A stretch of 64,000 bases of DNA from Bacteroidales bacterium. GTDB taxonomy: Bacteria; Bacteroidota; Bacteroidia; Bacteroidales; P3. Positions 34,774-44,900 of this stretch are shown here, one piece after another. A program made the position numbers and the translations under genes. Below the pieces are notes generated by a model. That model saw nothing but the letters and a program-made list of their open reading frames with translations. It did not search any database and was not told the origin of the DNA. Location of the stretch: contig JAFZTV010000011.1 in NCBI GenBank assembly GCA_017618625.1, forward strand, positions 1 through 64,000, written 5' to 3'. Position 1 is the first letter of the stretch; every line of letters starts with the position of its first letter.

Positions 34774-35074
34774 TTGTTAAAGGCCGCTATCTCGGATAGT
34801 GACCAATGACTGGTGACCAATGACCTGAAATGGGTTGTGTGTCGGAAACTGTGAGTTGTGATGTGAGATGGGTGTGACAGATGTGGGTTGAGGTTGGTGG
34901 TGGTGAGTGGAGGCGTGATAGGAGTGAGGGATGATTGGGATGATGTGGGGGAGGATGTGGTGATACGGTGGTGTTTCTTTTCGGGATGTGGGATTAACGG
35001 TTGCAATGTGAGGGGGATTTGTGAGGTTGGGGATGGCTTGTTATAAGGGATTAAAATTCAATAGGAAATAATAC
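34774..35074. other. G/T-rich intergenic stretch before RNase G
   Basis: About 300 bp. 34799-34827 holds a near-perfect duplication GTGACCAATGACTG / GTGACCAATGACCT. From 34845 to 35000 the plus strand is almost C-free and composed of GTG, GAT and GGG words (GTGTGACAGATGTGGG). A decayed 11-nt array is possible (TGTGAGATGGG, TGTGACAGATG) but not convincing. No gene or clear promoter seen. Confidence 0.45.
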
Positions 35075-36628
35075 GTGAACAAGGAATTGATAATATCCGC
35101 CAATGAGACTGGGGTGCGCATTGCGCTTACGGAGGACAAGCAGTTGGTGGAGCTACATACGGAGAAATTCGGGAACAAGTTCTCGGTGGGTGACATATTC
35201 ATCGGGAGGGTGAAGAAGATAATGCAGGGTTTGAACGCTGTGTTTGTGGATTTGGGTGACGAGGAGCAGGACGGATTCATGCACTATCTCGACCTGGGGC
35301 CTTACTACGGCTCGTGCAGCAAGTATATGCGTCAGGCCATGAACGGCAATGCGGGAATGAGGACGCTCAGCCCGTTCAAGCTGGAGCCGAACTTGTCGAA
35401 GGACGGCAATATAGGCGCCACGCTTTCTGTGGGGCAGTTTCTGCTGGTGCAGGTGTCGAAGGAGCCTATTTCGACGAAGGGACCGAAGCTGACAGGCAAC
35501 CTGTCGCTGGCGGGCCATTTCATAGTACTGACGCCGTTTGAGAACGGAATCTCTATTTCTCAGAAGATAAAGTCGAAGGAGGAGCGGAGCCGCCTGAAAC
35601 GGCTGGTGCAGAGCATCAAGCCGGAGAACTTCGGAGTGATAGTGCGCACCAATGCCGAGGGCAAGACAGTGGCGGAGTTGGACGCCGATGTGCGGGATTT
35701 GATGGGCAAGTGGTCGAAGATGACCGACAACTTGAAGCGGGTTACGTCGCCGCAGAAGCTGGTGTCGGAACTGAGTGCCGCCTCGTCGGCGTTGCGCGAG
35801 GTGCTGAGCGACGACTTCAACACGGTGTATGTGGACAATGAGGAGGTTTATGAGGAGGTGCGGAGCTATGTGAAGAGCATCGCGCCTGGAAGGGAGTCGA
35901 TAGTGAGATTCTACAAGTTGCAGACGCCTATATTCGACCAATTCGGCATCACGAGAGACATACGCCGGGCTTTCGGCAAGATTGTTACTATCCGTTCGGG
36001 TGTGTACCTTTATGTGGAGCACACGGAGGCGATGCATGTGATAGACGTGAACAGCGGCAACCACATCAAGTCGGGCAACGGACAGGAGGACACGGCGCTG
36101 CAGGTGAACATAGAGTCGGCGGTTGAGATAGCGCGCCAGCTGCGTCTGCGCGATATCGGCGGCATAATCATAGTGGATTTCGTCGATATGCAGAAGGCGG
36201 AGAACCGGAAGAAGCTGTATGACGTGATGTGCGAGGAGATGAAGAAGGACAAGACGCGACATACGGTACTGCCGCTGAGCAAGTTCGGATTGATGCAGAT
36301 AACGCGTCAAAGGCTGCGTCCGGCGGTGGTGATGGATGTGCAGGAGAAGTGCCCGCTGTGCGACGGCACTGGCAAGATAAAGTCGAGCCTGGTTGTGGTG
36401 GATGAGATAGAGGCGGACATAAAGTACCATGTGGGGAGGAATGTGTCGAAGCGCATAGTGATAGAGACGCACCCGTATGTGCAGGCGTACCTTACGAAGG
36501 GGCTGCCGTCGCAGAGGATGCGCTGGATACTGAGATACAAGCGTTGGATAACGGTGAAGGCCGACAGCCACATGAGCCTGTTGGATTTCAAATTTGACGG
36601 AGTAAAGGATGAGGAGCAGGCCCAATAG
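35075..36628 (+). CDS. rng: Ribonuclease E/G family endoribonuclease
   Basis: 517 residues from a GTG at 35075. S1 RNA-binding domain about 38-125 (VGDIFIGRVKKIMQGLNAVF). Catalytic DNase I-like part with the metal-binding aspartates D324 (HVIDVNSGNH) and D368 (IIIVDFVDM), matching E. coli D303 and D346. Zn-link motif CPLCDGTG with C426 and C429 for dimer-dimer contact. Lacks the long disordered C-terminal scaffold of RNase E, hence RNase G type. Processes rRNA and mRNA. The lysozyme gene begins inside its last 20 nt. Confidence 0.95.
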   Translation: MNKELIISANETGVRIALTEDKQLVELHTEKFGNKFSVGDIFIGRVKKIMQGLNAVFVDLGDEEQDGFMHYLDLGPYYGSCSKYMRQAMNGNAGMRTLSPFKLEPNLSKDGNIGATLSVGQFLLVQVSKEPISTKGPKLTGNLSLAGHFIVLTPFENGISISQKIKSKEERSRLKRLVQSIKPENFGVIVRTNAEGKTVAELDADVRDLMGKWSKMTDNLKRVTSPQKLVSELSAASSALREVLSDDFNTVYVDNEEVYEEVRSYVKSIAPGRESIVRFYKLQTPIFDQFGITRDIRRAFGKIVTIRSGVYLYVEHTEAMHVIDVNSGNHIKSGNGQEDTALQVNIESAVEIARQLRLRDIGGIIIVDFVDMQKAENRKKLYDVMCEEMKKDKTRHTVLPLSKFGLMQITRQRLRPAVVMDVQEKCPLCDGTGKIKSSLVVVDEIEADIKYHVGRNVSKRIVIETHPYVQAYLTKGLPSQRMRWILRYKRWITVKADSHMSLLDFKFDGVKDEEQAQ

Positions 36629-37286
36629 ATTGAGGCTTGCACTGCTCGCCCTGGCGACGCTGCTGACGGCAGGCAGCGTCGCGACGGTGCGTGCGCAGGG
36701 TATAGATGTGTCGAAGTTTCAGGGAACTATTGACTGGCGGAAGGTGAAGGCGAGTGGGAAGGTGAAGTTTGCGTATATCAAGGCGACGGAGGGAACGTCA
36801 ATTCAGGACCCGATGTACAAGAGGAACATAGACAGCGCGCGTGCGGCTGGGATATTGGTGGGGAGTTATCACCTATACAGCAAGAAAACCACGGCGTATC
36901 AGCAGTTTAACAACTTCAAGGCGGTGGTGAAGAAGTCGAAGCAGGACTTGGTGCCTGTGCTGGACATAGAGGAGCGGTATAACAAGGACCTGTATATGGC
37001 AAGGGTGGACAAGCTGCTGGAACTGATGGAGAAAGAGTACGGTGCGAAACCGCTGATATACACCAGCGAGAAGGTGTATTGGGATCATTTCAGCGGAAAG
37101 AAATACAAGAACTACCATATATTCATAGCAAACTATCACCGCTATCCTTCGACGCGGTTCACGCTGTGGCAGCATTCGCAGACGGGGCATATAAAAGGGA
37201 TAAAGGGCGCAGTGGATTTGGACAAGTTCCACAAGAACCACGGAATAGGCGAGATAAAGATGCCGAAAAAGGAGAAGAAGAAATAG
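36609..37286 (+). CDS. GH25 lysozyme-like muramidase, secreted
   Basis: 225 residues; signal peptide 1-30 (MRSRPNRLRLALLALATLLT, then AGSVATVRAQ). GH25 fold: D33 in GIDVSKFQGTIDW, KFAYIKATEGTS, and the catalytic pair D119-I-E121 in LVPVLDIEERY; final FTLWQHSQTG is the family's C-terminal strand. Hydrolyses the MurNAc-GlcNAc bond of peptidoglycan. A strongly basic tail (PKKEKKK) ends it. Its start overlaps rng by 20 nt in another frame, so translation is probably coupled. Confidence 0.92.
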   Translation: MRSRPNRLRLALLALATLLTAGSVATVRAQGIDVSKFQGTIDWRKVKASGKVKFAYIKATEGTSIQDPMYKRNIDSARAAGILVGSYHLYSKKTTAYQQFNNFKAVVKKSKQDLVPVLDIEERYNKDLYMARVDKLLELMEKEYGAKPLIYTSEKVYWDHFSGKKYKNYHIFIANYHRYPSTRFTLWQHSQTGHIKGIKGAVDLDKFHKNHGIGEIKMPKKEKKK

Positions 37287-37316
37287 TGCCGATGAGACAA
37301 TTAAAAAATCAATGAT

Positions 37317-37976
37317 ATGAAAAAGCAAGTTCTGATTTTGGTATTCCTTCTGGCCGGGATGGCACTGCAGGCGCAGATTCCAGCCGATGTGGAAGAGGTG
37401 TTGAGCAAATGTGCCGAAAAGATGCACAACCCGTCGGGCGTGGAGATGGACATGAACCTGAGTGTCAAGGCGGTTGTTTCGTTCAACGGTACGATAAAGA
37501 TGTACAGCAAGGGAGAGAAATCGCTGGCGAAGATGCGGATGAAGGTGTTGGGGCGCGAAATAAAGACGGAGACGGGGAACGACGGCAAGCAGGTGTGGGT
37601 GTACAAGCCTGCGGTAGAGGAGGGAGACAAGGACTCGGTGCTGGTTTACAAGCCGTCGGGCAAGAATAAAGGCGAATACGACCTGGACTTCGAGCTGGGG
37701 AAGGAGTATAAAAAGGCCAAGATGAAGGAGAAAGACGGCAGGTATGAGATAACTTTCTCGGACCCAAAGGACAAGGAGATGCCGAAGAAGACCACGATGG
37801 TGATAAACAAGAGCGACTACACGTTCTACCAGATGGGAGTCAAGGACGGCGTTGTCGGCTTCACGATGACGGCGACAAAGATAAAGTACGGGGTGAACGA
37901 CGCGGTGTTTGTTCTCGACCAGAAGAAATACCCTAACGCGGTGATTGTGAAAAAAGACAAGCCGTATGGAAAGTGA
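37317..37976 (+). CDS. LolA-like outer-membrane lipoprotein-sorting protein
   Basis: 219 residues; signal peptide 1-19 (MKKQVLILVFLLAGMALQA). The mature protein is an open beta-barrel of the LolA/LolB kind: MDMNLSVKAVVSFNGTIKMY, KMRMKVLGREIKTETGNDGK, QVWVYKPA, YEITFSDPKDKEMPKKTTMV, then GVVGFTMTATKIKYG. Many Lys residues. LolA carries lipoproteins across the periplasm; sequence support is at fold level, so a related lipid- or lipoprotein-binding role is possible. Gap of 30 nt after the lysozyme gene. Confidence 0.75.
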   Translation: MKKQVLILVFLLAGMALQAQIPADVEEVLSKCAEKMHNPSGVEMDMNLSVKAVVSFNGTIKMYSKGEKSLAKMRMKVLGREIKTETGNDGKQVWVYKPAVEEGDKDSVLVYKPSGKNKGEYDLDFELGKEYKKAKMKEKDGRYEITFSDPKDKEMPKKTTMVINKSDYTFYQMGVKDGVVGFTMTATKIKYGVNDAVFVLDQKKYPNAVIVKKDKPYGK

Positions 37977-37991
37977 CGAGTGACGCCGAGG

Positions 37992-38046
37992 GTATCAAAG
38001 TCACTGCAAAGCCACTGCAAAGCCGCTGCAAAGCCACTGCAAAGTC
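37992..38046. repeat. 11-nt tandem array D (ACTGCAAAGCC)
   Basis: Five units: GTATCAAAGTC, ACTGCAAAGCC twice, GCTGCAAAGCC, ACTGCAAAGTC. The first unit is almost identical to those of array F near 57.8 kb. It begins 15 nt after the LolA-like stop. Confidence 0.85.
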
Positions 38047-38125
38047 GCTGAACTCGGATGCGGTTTTTACACATGGGAGGGACGGGGCTTCGGAAAGACT
38101 TGCAGGAGGCGTGGAAATGAATGAT

Positions 38126-38156
38126 AGAGCGTGTCTTTTGGCACGCTTTTTTTTAT
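38126..38156 (+). terminator. Terminator after the LolA-like gene
   Basis: AGCGTG / CACGCT, loop 8 nt, followed by nine T with one A. Short stem but a strong T-run. Confidence 0.75.
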
Positions 38157-38193
38157 TTTGCAGGGCAATTATATTTAATTGCAAAAAAATATG

Positions 38194-38201
38194 TATCTTT
38201 G
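38194..38201 (+). promoter_or_regulatory. -7 element of the kamDE operon
   Basis: TATCTTTG, 27 nt before the kamD ATG at 38229. No exact TTG at 20-nt spacing. No cobalamin riboswitch is recognisable in the short leader. Confidence 0.7.
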
Positions 38202-38228
38202 CAAGTCTTAAATTATATATAATACGCA

Positions 38229-39785
38229 ATGCAGAAAAGTAAAGTTGGACTTGATTTCAATCAAGTGGAGCACGCCCGCGACGTGGCCAAGAGAATTGCG
38301 GGTCAGGTGCAGGACTTCGTGGGCGGCTACACCACGGTCGCCGTGGAGCGCACGATTTGCCGTCTGCTTGGAATAGACGGAATAGACGAGAACGAGGTGC
38401 CGCTGCCGAATGTGGTTGTGGACTCGCTTAAGAGCAACGGCCTTTTGGGCGAGGGTGTGATGTATTTCGTAGGCAACGCGGTGCTGGAGACCGGCAAGTC
38501 GCCGCAGGAGATAGCGGAGGCAATAAGCGCCGGGACGCTCGACATCACAAAGCTGCCGATGCACAAGGAGTCGGAAATCCGTGTTGCCCTACAGCCTTAC
38601 ATAGATGCCACCATCGAAAAAATTCGTGGTCGTCGCAAACGTCGTGAGCATTATATAGAAACCATAGGCGAGGGATCGAAGCCTTACCTGTATATCATCG
38701 TTGCCACGGGTAATATCTATGAAGACGTGGTGCAGGCGCAGGCAGGTGCACGTCAGGGTGCCGACATCATCGCTGTCATACGTACAACGGGACAGTCACT
38801 TCTCGACTACGTGCCTTACGGAGCTACCACAGAGGGGTTCGGAGGAACCTTCGCCACTCAGGAGAACTTCCGCATCATGCGCAAGGCGTTGGATGAGGTA
38901 GGAGAGGAGGTGGGCCGTTACATCCGCCTCTGCAACTATTGCTCGGGTCTCTGCATGCCAGAGATTGCTGCTATGGGTGCGTTGGAAGGACTTGATGTGA
39001 TGCTTAACGATGCTCTCTACGGAATCCTTTTCCGAGACATCAACATGCAGCGCACGCTGATAGACCAGTATTTTTCCAGAATAATAAATGGGTTTGCTGG
39101 GGTTATCATCAATACTGGCGAGGACAACTACCTTACGACAGCTGACGCATACGAAGAGGCTCATACGGTTCTTGCTTCTGACCTTATCAATGAGCAGCTG
39201 GCTTTGGTGGCAGGTCTGCCTGAGGAACAGCAGGGATTGGGACATGCCTTCGAGATGGACCCGATGTTGGAGAACGGATTCCTCTACGAGTTGGCACAGG
39301 CTCAGATGATCAGGGAGATTTTTCCGAAAGCGCCGCTGAAATACATGCCGCCTACCAAGTTTATGACTGGTAACATCTTCCGTGGACATATACAGGACGC
39401 GTTGTTCAACATTATCGGACAGTGGACACACCAGGGACTGCAGTTGCTGGGTATGCCGACAGAGGCTATCCACACGCCGTTTATGAGTGACCGCTACCTG
39501 TCGATTGAGAACGCGAAGTATATCTTCAACAACATGAAGGACATCGGAGAAGAGGTGGAGTTCAAAGAGGGTGGCATTATCAGGAACCGAGCCAAAGAGG
39601 TGCTGGACAAAGCTACCAAACTCTTGGAGAATATGGAGAGCGAAGGCCTCTTCTCGGCGTTGGAGAAAGGTATCTTCGGCGACGTAAAGCGTCCGAAGAA
39701 CGGTGGTAAGGGCCTCGACGGCGTTACCATGAAAGGCGAGCATTATTTTAACCCATTTATAGAATTGATGAAAGGAAAGAAATAA
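38229..39785 (+). CDS. kamD: Lysine 5,6-aminomutase alpha subunit
   Basis: 518 residues, the normal length. With the beta subunit it moves the terminal amino group of beta-lysine (or D-lysine) using PLP and adenosylcobalamin, giving 3,5-diaminohexanoate in anaerobic lysine fermentation. Recognised over its whole length: VGLDFNQVEHARDVAKRIAG, YIIVATGNIYEDVVQAQAGA, RTTGQSLLDYVPYGATTEGF, RLCNYCSGLCMPEIAAMGAL and HTPFMSDRYLSIENAKYIFN. The beta subunit gene follows after 1 nt. Confidence 0.97.
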   Translation: MQKSKVGLDFNQVEHARDVAKRIAGQVQDFVGGYTTVAVERTICRLLGIDGIDENEVPLPNVVVDSLKSNGLLGEGVMYFVGNAVLETGKSPQEIAEAISAGTLDITKLPMHKESEIRVALQPYIDATIEKIRGRRKRREHYIETIGEGSKPYLYIIVATGNIYEDVVQAQAGARQGADIIAVIRTTGQSLLDYVPYGATTEGFGGTFATQENFRIMRKALDEVGEEVGRYIRLCNYCSGLCMPEIAAMGALEGLDVMLNDALYGILFRDINMQRTLIDQYFSRIINGFAGVIINTGEDNYLTTADAYEEAHTVLASDLINEQLALVAGLPEEQQGLGHAFEMDPMLENGFLYELAQAQMIREIFPKAPLKYMPPTKFMTGNIFRGHIQDALFNIIGQWTHQGLQLLGMPTEAIHTPFMSDRYLSIENAKYIFNNMKDIGEEVEFKEGGIIRNRAKEVLDKATKLLENMESEGLFSALEKGIFGDVKRPKNGGKGLDGVTMKGEHYFNPFIELMKGKK

Positions 39786-39786
39786 T

Positions 39787-40575
39787 ATGAGCGAAGGTTT
39801 ATATTCGATGGAGGCTAAGGATTACGACAAAACCTTAGACCTGACCAAGATAAAACCCTACGGGGACACAATGAACGACGGCAAGGTGCAGCTGAGCTTC
39901 ACGCTGCCGGTGCCAGCTGGAGCGGAAGCTGAAGAGGCTGCTAAGCAACTGCTGAAAAAGATGGGTTTTGAGAATCCGCTTGTGGTTTATCAGAAAGAAT
40001 TGACCGAAGGGTTCTGCTTTATGAACTGCTACGGAAGCCTGACGCACACGGTGGACTACACGTCCATTCACGTGCCGAAGGTGGAGAGCGACAAGATGGA
40101 TATGCATGAGTGCGATGAGTATATACGTCAGAATATCGGCCGTAAGATTGTCATCGTGGGGGCTTCGACAGGCACCGACGCCCACACGGTGGGTATCGAC
40201 GCAATCATGAATATGAAGGGCTATGCAGGCCATTATGGACTGGAGCGCTACGACATGATTGAAGCGTACAACCTTGGAAGCCAGGTGCCCAACGAGGAGT
40301 TCATTGCAAAGGGCATTGAACTTCATGCCGACGCACTTATCGTCAGCCAGACTGTCACCCAGAAAGACGTGCATATCAAGAACCTCACAGAGTTGGTTGA
40401 GATGCTCGAGGCGGAAGGTTTGCGCGACAAGGTGATACTGATATGCGGAGGTCCGCGTATCAGCCATGAGTTGGCCAAGGAACTGGGTTATGATGCAGGC
40501 TTTGGCCCCAATACCTTCGCCGACGACGAGGCATCGTACATAGCCCAGGAGATGGTGAAGAGAGGCTGGAAGTAA
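39787..40575 (+). CDS. kamE: Lysine 5,6-aminomutase beta (cobalamin-binding) subunit
   Basis: 262 residues. Base-off cobalamin motif D131-A-H133-T-V-G136 in STGTDAHTVGID; K144 in IMNMKGYAGHYG is at the position of the PLP-binding Lys144 known from the clostridial enzyme. C-terminal Rossmann-like B12 domain continues with ALIVSQTVTQKDVHIKNL and VILICGGPRISHELAKELGY. Forms the complex with KamD. The genes are almost overlapping. Confidence 0.97.
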   Translation: MSEGLYSMEAKDYDKTLDLTKIKPYGDTMNDGKVQLSFTLPVPAGAEAEEAAKQLLKKMGFENPLVVYQKELTEGFCFMNCYGSLTHTVDYTSIHVPKVESDKMDMHECDEYIRQNIGRKIVIVGASTGTDAHTVGIDAIMNMKGYAGHYGLERYDMIEAYNLGSQVPNEEFIAKGIELHADALIVSQTVTQKDVHIKNLTELVEMLEAEGLRDKVILICGGPRISHELAKELGYDAGFGPNTFADDEASYIAQEMVKRGWK

Positions 40576-40603
40576 ATAACAAAATAACACAATAAAATAA
40601 GTT

Positions 40604-41260
40604 ATGGAAAAAGAACAGATTAAACCCTTTATCGCAAAACGTGCCGCCAAGGAGCTGCACGACGGCGATGTTGTGAATCTTGGTATCGGATTGCCGACAC
40701 TTATCCCGAATTTTTTGCCCGAAGGCGTGCATGTGGTCCTCCAGTCGGAGAACGGCATGATTGGCATGGGTCCGACTCCCGAAGAGGGTAAAGAAGACCC
40801 TTGGTTCATTAACGCTGGCGGTGGATATATCACCCATGTGCCCGGTGCTTCGACATTTGACAGCGCTACCTCGTTCGGTATAATCCGCGGAGGCCACGTC
40901 GATGTGTCGGTTCTTGGTGCCATGCAGGTTGACGAAGAAGGCGACCTCGCCAACTGGATGATTCCAGGAAAAAAGACCCCAGGTATGGGTGGCGCTATGG
41001 ACCTCCTCGTGGGTGCCAAGAAGGTTATCCTTGCTATGGAGCACACGGCAAAGGGCAACCCGAAGATTTTGAAGAAATGCACACTTCCCCTCACCGCTAA
41101 AGGCCAGGTGAACATGATTATCACCGAGATGGGCGTGATGGAAATCACTAAAGAGGGTATCGTGCTGACGGAAATCAACCCCGAATTCACCGTTGAACAG
41201 GTACAGGCAGCCACCGAGGCTAAACTCATCGTGTCGCCGAACCTGAAGAACATGGAATAA
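40604..41260 (+). CDS. Acetoacetate/butyrate-type CoA-transferase subunit B
   Basis: 218 residues. Family I CoA transferase beta subunit: VVNLGIGLPTLIPNFLPEGV and the catalytic glutamate E49 in LQSENGMIGMGP, then INAGGGYITHVPGASTFDSA. In lysine fermentation a butyryl-CoA:acetoacetate CoA-transferase closes the pathway, which fits its place 28 nt after kamE. The alpha subunit gene, which normally sits next to it, is not here; nor are kamA, kdd, kce and kal. The enzyme needs a separate subunit encoded elsewhere. Confidence 0.9.
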   Translation: MEKEQIKPFIAKRAAKELHDGDVVNLGIGLPTLIPNFLPEGVHVVLQSENGMIGMGPTPEEGKEDPWFINAGGGYITHVPGASTFDSATSFGIIRGGHVDVSVLGAMQVDEEGDLANWMIPGKKTPGMGGAMDLLVGAKKVILAMEHTAKGNPKILKKCTLPLTAKGQVNMIITEMGVMEITKEGIVLTEINPEFTVEQVQAATEAKLIVSPNLKNME

Positions 41261-41270
41261 ACACATACGT

Positions 41271-41316
41271 TGCATACACTACCGACAGAATAGGATGTCG
41301 GTAGTGTATGTGTTTA
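41271..41316 (+). terminator. Terminator of the kamDE unit
   Basis: A 14-bp stem CATACACTACCGAC / GTCGGTAGTGTATG with a 10-nt loop; then TGTTTAATT. The stem is strong and the T-run weak. Confidence 0.75.
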
Positions 41317-41323
41317 ATTGAAT

Positions 41324-41902
41324 ATGAAAAAGATAGCGCTCTTGGCTGTGATGCTGTGCTTCATGCAGACAGCATTCAGTCAACACACACTTTTCAGAGA
41401 GTATGGATTTTACGGCACAGCCAGCTATACTTTGCTAACCAATGTAAACCGCGCGGAATATAATTTCGTGCTGAACGGGGTGACACTGTCAGGTGGATTC
41501 CAGATAAGACCCAAAACGTGTGTGGAACTCGGAGTGGGTTTCTTGGCCGATGGGAATGGCATTTATACGCAGATACCGTTCACTGTGGCCCTCCGCACAC
41601 ACTATTTGAATACAAGACTTACACCTATGACGGAACTTTTCGCTGGTTATGCGCTACCGCTAAAGAAAACGGGAACAAACAGCGATGGCAACAAGATGTG
41701 CATAGACCAGGGAGGAGTGACAGCAGGGGTGAACGTGGGAGGACGATTTTCAATTTCACGAAGATTAGCTATAAACGCATACGTCGGATGGCACTTCTTC
41801 ATGATAAACGAGTTTAGAGTGTTTACGGCGGACAAGCTGCCCATAGCGCAGGATGCCTGGGCGGCACACTGTTTCCGATTTGGACTAGGGGTGATGTTTT
41901 AG
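41324..41902 (+). CDS. Small outer-membrane beta-barrel protein
   Basis: 192 residues from the ATG at 41324; signal peptide 1-19 (MKKIALLAVMLCFMQTAFS). Strands rich in Gly and aromatics (YGFYGTASYTLLTNV, GVTLSGGFQIRPKTCVELGV, PFTVALRTHYL, MTELFAGYALPL, GGVTAGVNVGGRF, NAYVGWHFFMI) and a C-terminal FRFGLGVMF, typical of barrel insertion signals. Function unknown. Follows the kam terminator and precedes the GH2-fold gene by 24 nt. Confidence 0.78.
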   Translation: MKKIALLAVMLCFMQTAFSQHTLFREYGFYGTASYTLLTNVNRAEYNFVLNGVTLSGGFQIRPKTCVELGVGFLADGNGIYTQIPFTVALRTHYLNTRLTPMTELFAGYALPLKKTGTNSDGNKMCIDQGGVTAGVNVGGRFSISRRLAINAYVGWHFFMINEFRVFTADKLPIAQDAWAAHCFRFGLGVMF

Positions 41903-41926
41903 TAATTACAACAAAACCGCTCTCGT

Positions 41927-44900
41927 ATGAGAAAAACGCTTGCTATAGCCATGCTGACGGCGATAATGGTGCCGATCAGCCTATATTCGCAAAAAAACGC
42001 CAAGGTGGCGACGGCACCCGTGCTGTCGGAATGGAGTGACCCGGATGTGTTTGAACAACACAAGCTATACCCAAGGGTCAATGTCGTCGGATACGAGTAC
42101 GAGAACGACATCGCGAAAGGGGATTTCCGTTCGTCGCCGTATTACGTGTCACTTGCAGGCAAGTGGAGTTTCGACCTACAGAACTCGGTCAGCCTGCGTC
42201 CCGACATGGAGAACAAGAAACTGGATGTCAGCGGATGGGGCAAAATCAATGTTCCAAACTATGCATGGCAATACAAAGGGGCTGCTGCACAGGTGCCAGA
42301 AATAAGCAATGTGGCGGATTTACCAGACAAGGGTAACTATGTTGCCACTTACCATAGGGAATTCAACGTGAGCACGACGTGGAAAGAATACGAGGCATTT
42401 TTGCAGATTCAGGGCAAATCGGCGTATTATATATGGATAAACAACGAGTATGCGGGATATAGCGAGGATTCGCGGGCTTTGAGCGAGTTCAATATCACGC
42501 AGCATTTGAAATATGGTAAGGTCAACACCATATCGATACAGGTGTTGGGATTGTCGGATGGTTCGTTATTGGAAAGTGACTATTCGCATTCGCTTAATGG
42601 ATTGACCCACGATGTGGCCATAGTGCTGAAGCCCGCGGTTAACATAAATGACTACAAAATAGTTACGGACTTTGATTCGAAAACCTCAATCGGCGAAGTG
42701 CAGCTCACCGCAACGGTGGCAAACAAGTCAAAAAAAGGCCTTTACTATCTTGAGGCCGAGATATTGACTCCGCAGGGAAGGCAGCTTGACAAGATGGCGA
42801 AGTGGGTGGCCTTTGACAAGAGGAATGAGGTCGATGCAACGCTTAAACGAGAATTTGCCGGTATAGAGCCGTGGTCGGCGGAGACGCCAAATCTCTACAC
42901 GCTGATAGTCCGTTTGCGTGACAATAATATGAACCTTATAGAGGTTACGGGCAGCCAATTTGGATTTCGCAAGTTGGAGGTGGACGGAACGGAGCTGCTT
43001 GTGAACGGAACACCAGTGAAATTGCGTGGAGTGGCATACGCTAACTATGATGTCACAACAGGAGGCGAGCCGACGTATGCACAGATGGAGAAGGATCTTG
43101 TGCAGATGAAGAAAAACAACATCAATGCTATAAGAACGGCAGTCTATTCACCTGCCGATGACGAATTCTATAGACTTTGCGACAAGTATGGATTCTATGT
43201 GGTGTGCGAGGCAAATATACAGCCGTACTCTACAACGAAAAAGGCCATCGCCACAGATGGAGACTATGAAAACCTATTTGTGGCTAGGGTTCAGAATATG
43301 TATGAGCCGCTGAAGAACCGCCCGTCGATAATAGCGTGGTCACTCGGACCTGGTAGGGACAACGGTGTGTGTATGGAGCGCGCATACGCAGCGTTGAAAC
43401 AGAAAGACAAAGAGCGTCCAGTGATATTTGCAGGGGCAGGATATTCCGAAAATACCGACATTGTGGCAATAACTGAAACCGCCCCTGATGCCTTGAAGGC
43501 GGTTGCGGTTAAGAAGCAGTCGAGACCGATATTGTTGAACTCGTACGGAATCTTGGCTGGCAACGGATTTGGAGGTATGGAGACACTGTGGAGGCTTGTG
43601 TCGGACAATAGTAAGTTTCTTGGTGGTTTTGTAGAATGGTGGGCGTCTGTAAACTTATATTCAGAGGCGTTGAAAAGCGATAGAAAAAGCAGAGGACTTT
43701 ACGAGGATGCAAAAAACAGCGTGCCGTATCTTCAGGAGCTGGCAAACATTTACCGTCCGTTTGATGTGCGCCTTGTGAGTGTGTCGCAGGATGCATGTGA
43801 GTTTGTGATAAGTTGTCGTCGCGGTGTGCAGTCAACCGGCAATTATGTGCTGGAGTACAATATGTTCTCGAATCTGAAACCAAATATTGTTGGAGGTGAG
43901 ATAGACTTGGCGTTGTCGGCAGGAGACTCGAAGACTTTTAGACTCAAGATGCCTGTGTTGAATCTGTATATAGGAGAGGAGCTGTTTGTGCGTTTTTCGG
44001 TGAAACAACGTGTACGCACGGCGGCTGTACCACAGGGAACAACCTTGGCAACAGTTGAAATGCCATTGCCTACGAAACGACTGGATAATGTAACGTTGGA
44101 GAGTACGGAAAAGCTGTCGGCTTCGGTAACTGGTGACCAAAACGGCAAAAAAGGAGTACTTACCTTGGCTGGTCCTCGTTTTAAAATGAAATACGATTTA
44201 GACGCAGCGGATATAAGCGAATATTCGTACGATGGGGTTGTGATGGTAGAATCACCGTTGCGTTCGACTATTACTCGTCCGCCAACCGAGAACGATATGG
44301 TGGATCGCAATGGGTCTCGCAATTGGGGACACCTCACACCAGAGGAGCTTACGCGCTCGGTACAGGCGGTGAACTTTAGACAGGTGGATGAGTCGTTGGC
44401 GGTGATAGATGCGATGGTGAGTTACAGCAAAGACGGTAGTCCGGTATATGACCTTAAGCAGACGATTGCGATACACTCGTCAGGAGATGTTATAATGGAT
44501 AATAGTGTCTCGATTTCGTCATCTGTCAAGAGCGTTGCACGTATAGGCTTCGAGGCGCAGGTGCCGAATGGTTTGAGTGATGTGAGCTGGTTTGGGCGAA
44601 AGGGAGAAACGTATGTGGACCGCTGCTCATGGGCCGATATGGGAAGCCACAAAGAAAAGGCGGAGAAAATGTCATACGACTATGATATTCCACAGGCAAG
44701 CGGCAACCGTGCGGAGGTACGATGGTTTGCCCTCTCGAATGGACAGAAGGGGTTGTTTGTGGATATGATAGACACGACGTTCAACTTTACTGTGAGCAGA
44801 TATACAGACCATCAGATATCTGCGGCAAAGAACCGCTCTGCGCTGAAAACATCGAACCGCAACACTATTCATATTGACTTCAAGATGTCTGGTGTGGGAA

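Noticed and set aside
34845..35000. An eighth 11-nt array in the G/T-rich stretch
   Set aside because: A few 11-mers look alike, but the phase is not held and the low complexity alone explains it.
35153..36625. Minus-strand ORF of 490 codons opposite RNase G
   Set aside because: Antisense to a complete rng gene with catalytic motifs; product is Leu/Arg/His-rich low complexity.
38046..38228. Cobalamin riboswitch ahead of kamD
   Set aside because: The leader after the -7 element is only about 20 nt, and no B12-box sequence was recognised in the gap.
39835..41253. Minus-strand ORF of 472 codons opposite kamE and the CoA-transferase gene
   Set aside because: The plus-strand genes are unmistakable; the antisense product has no motif.
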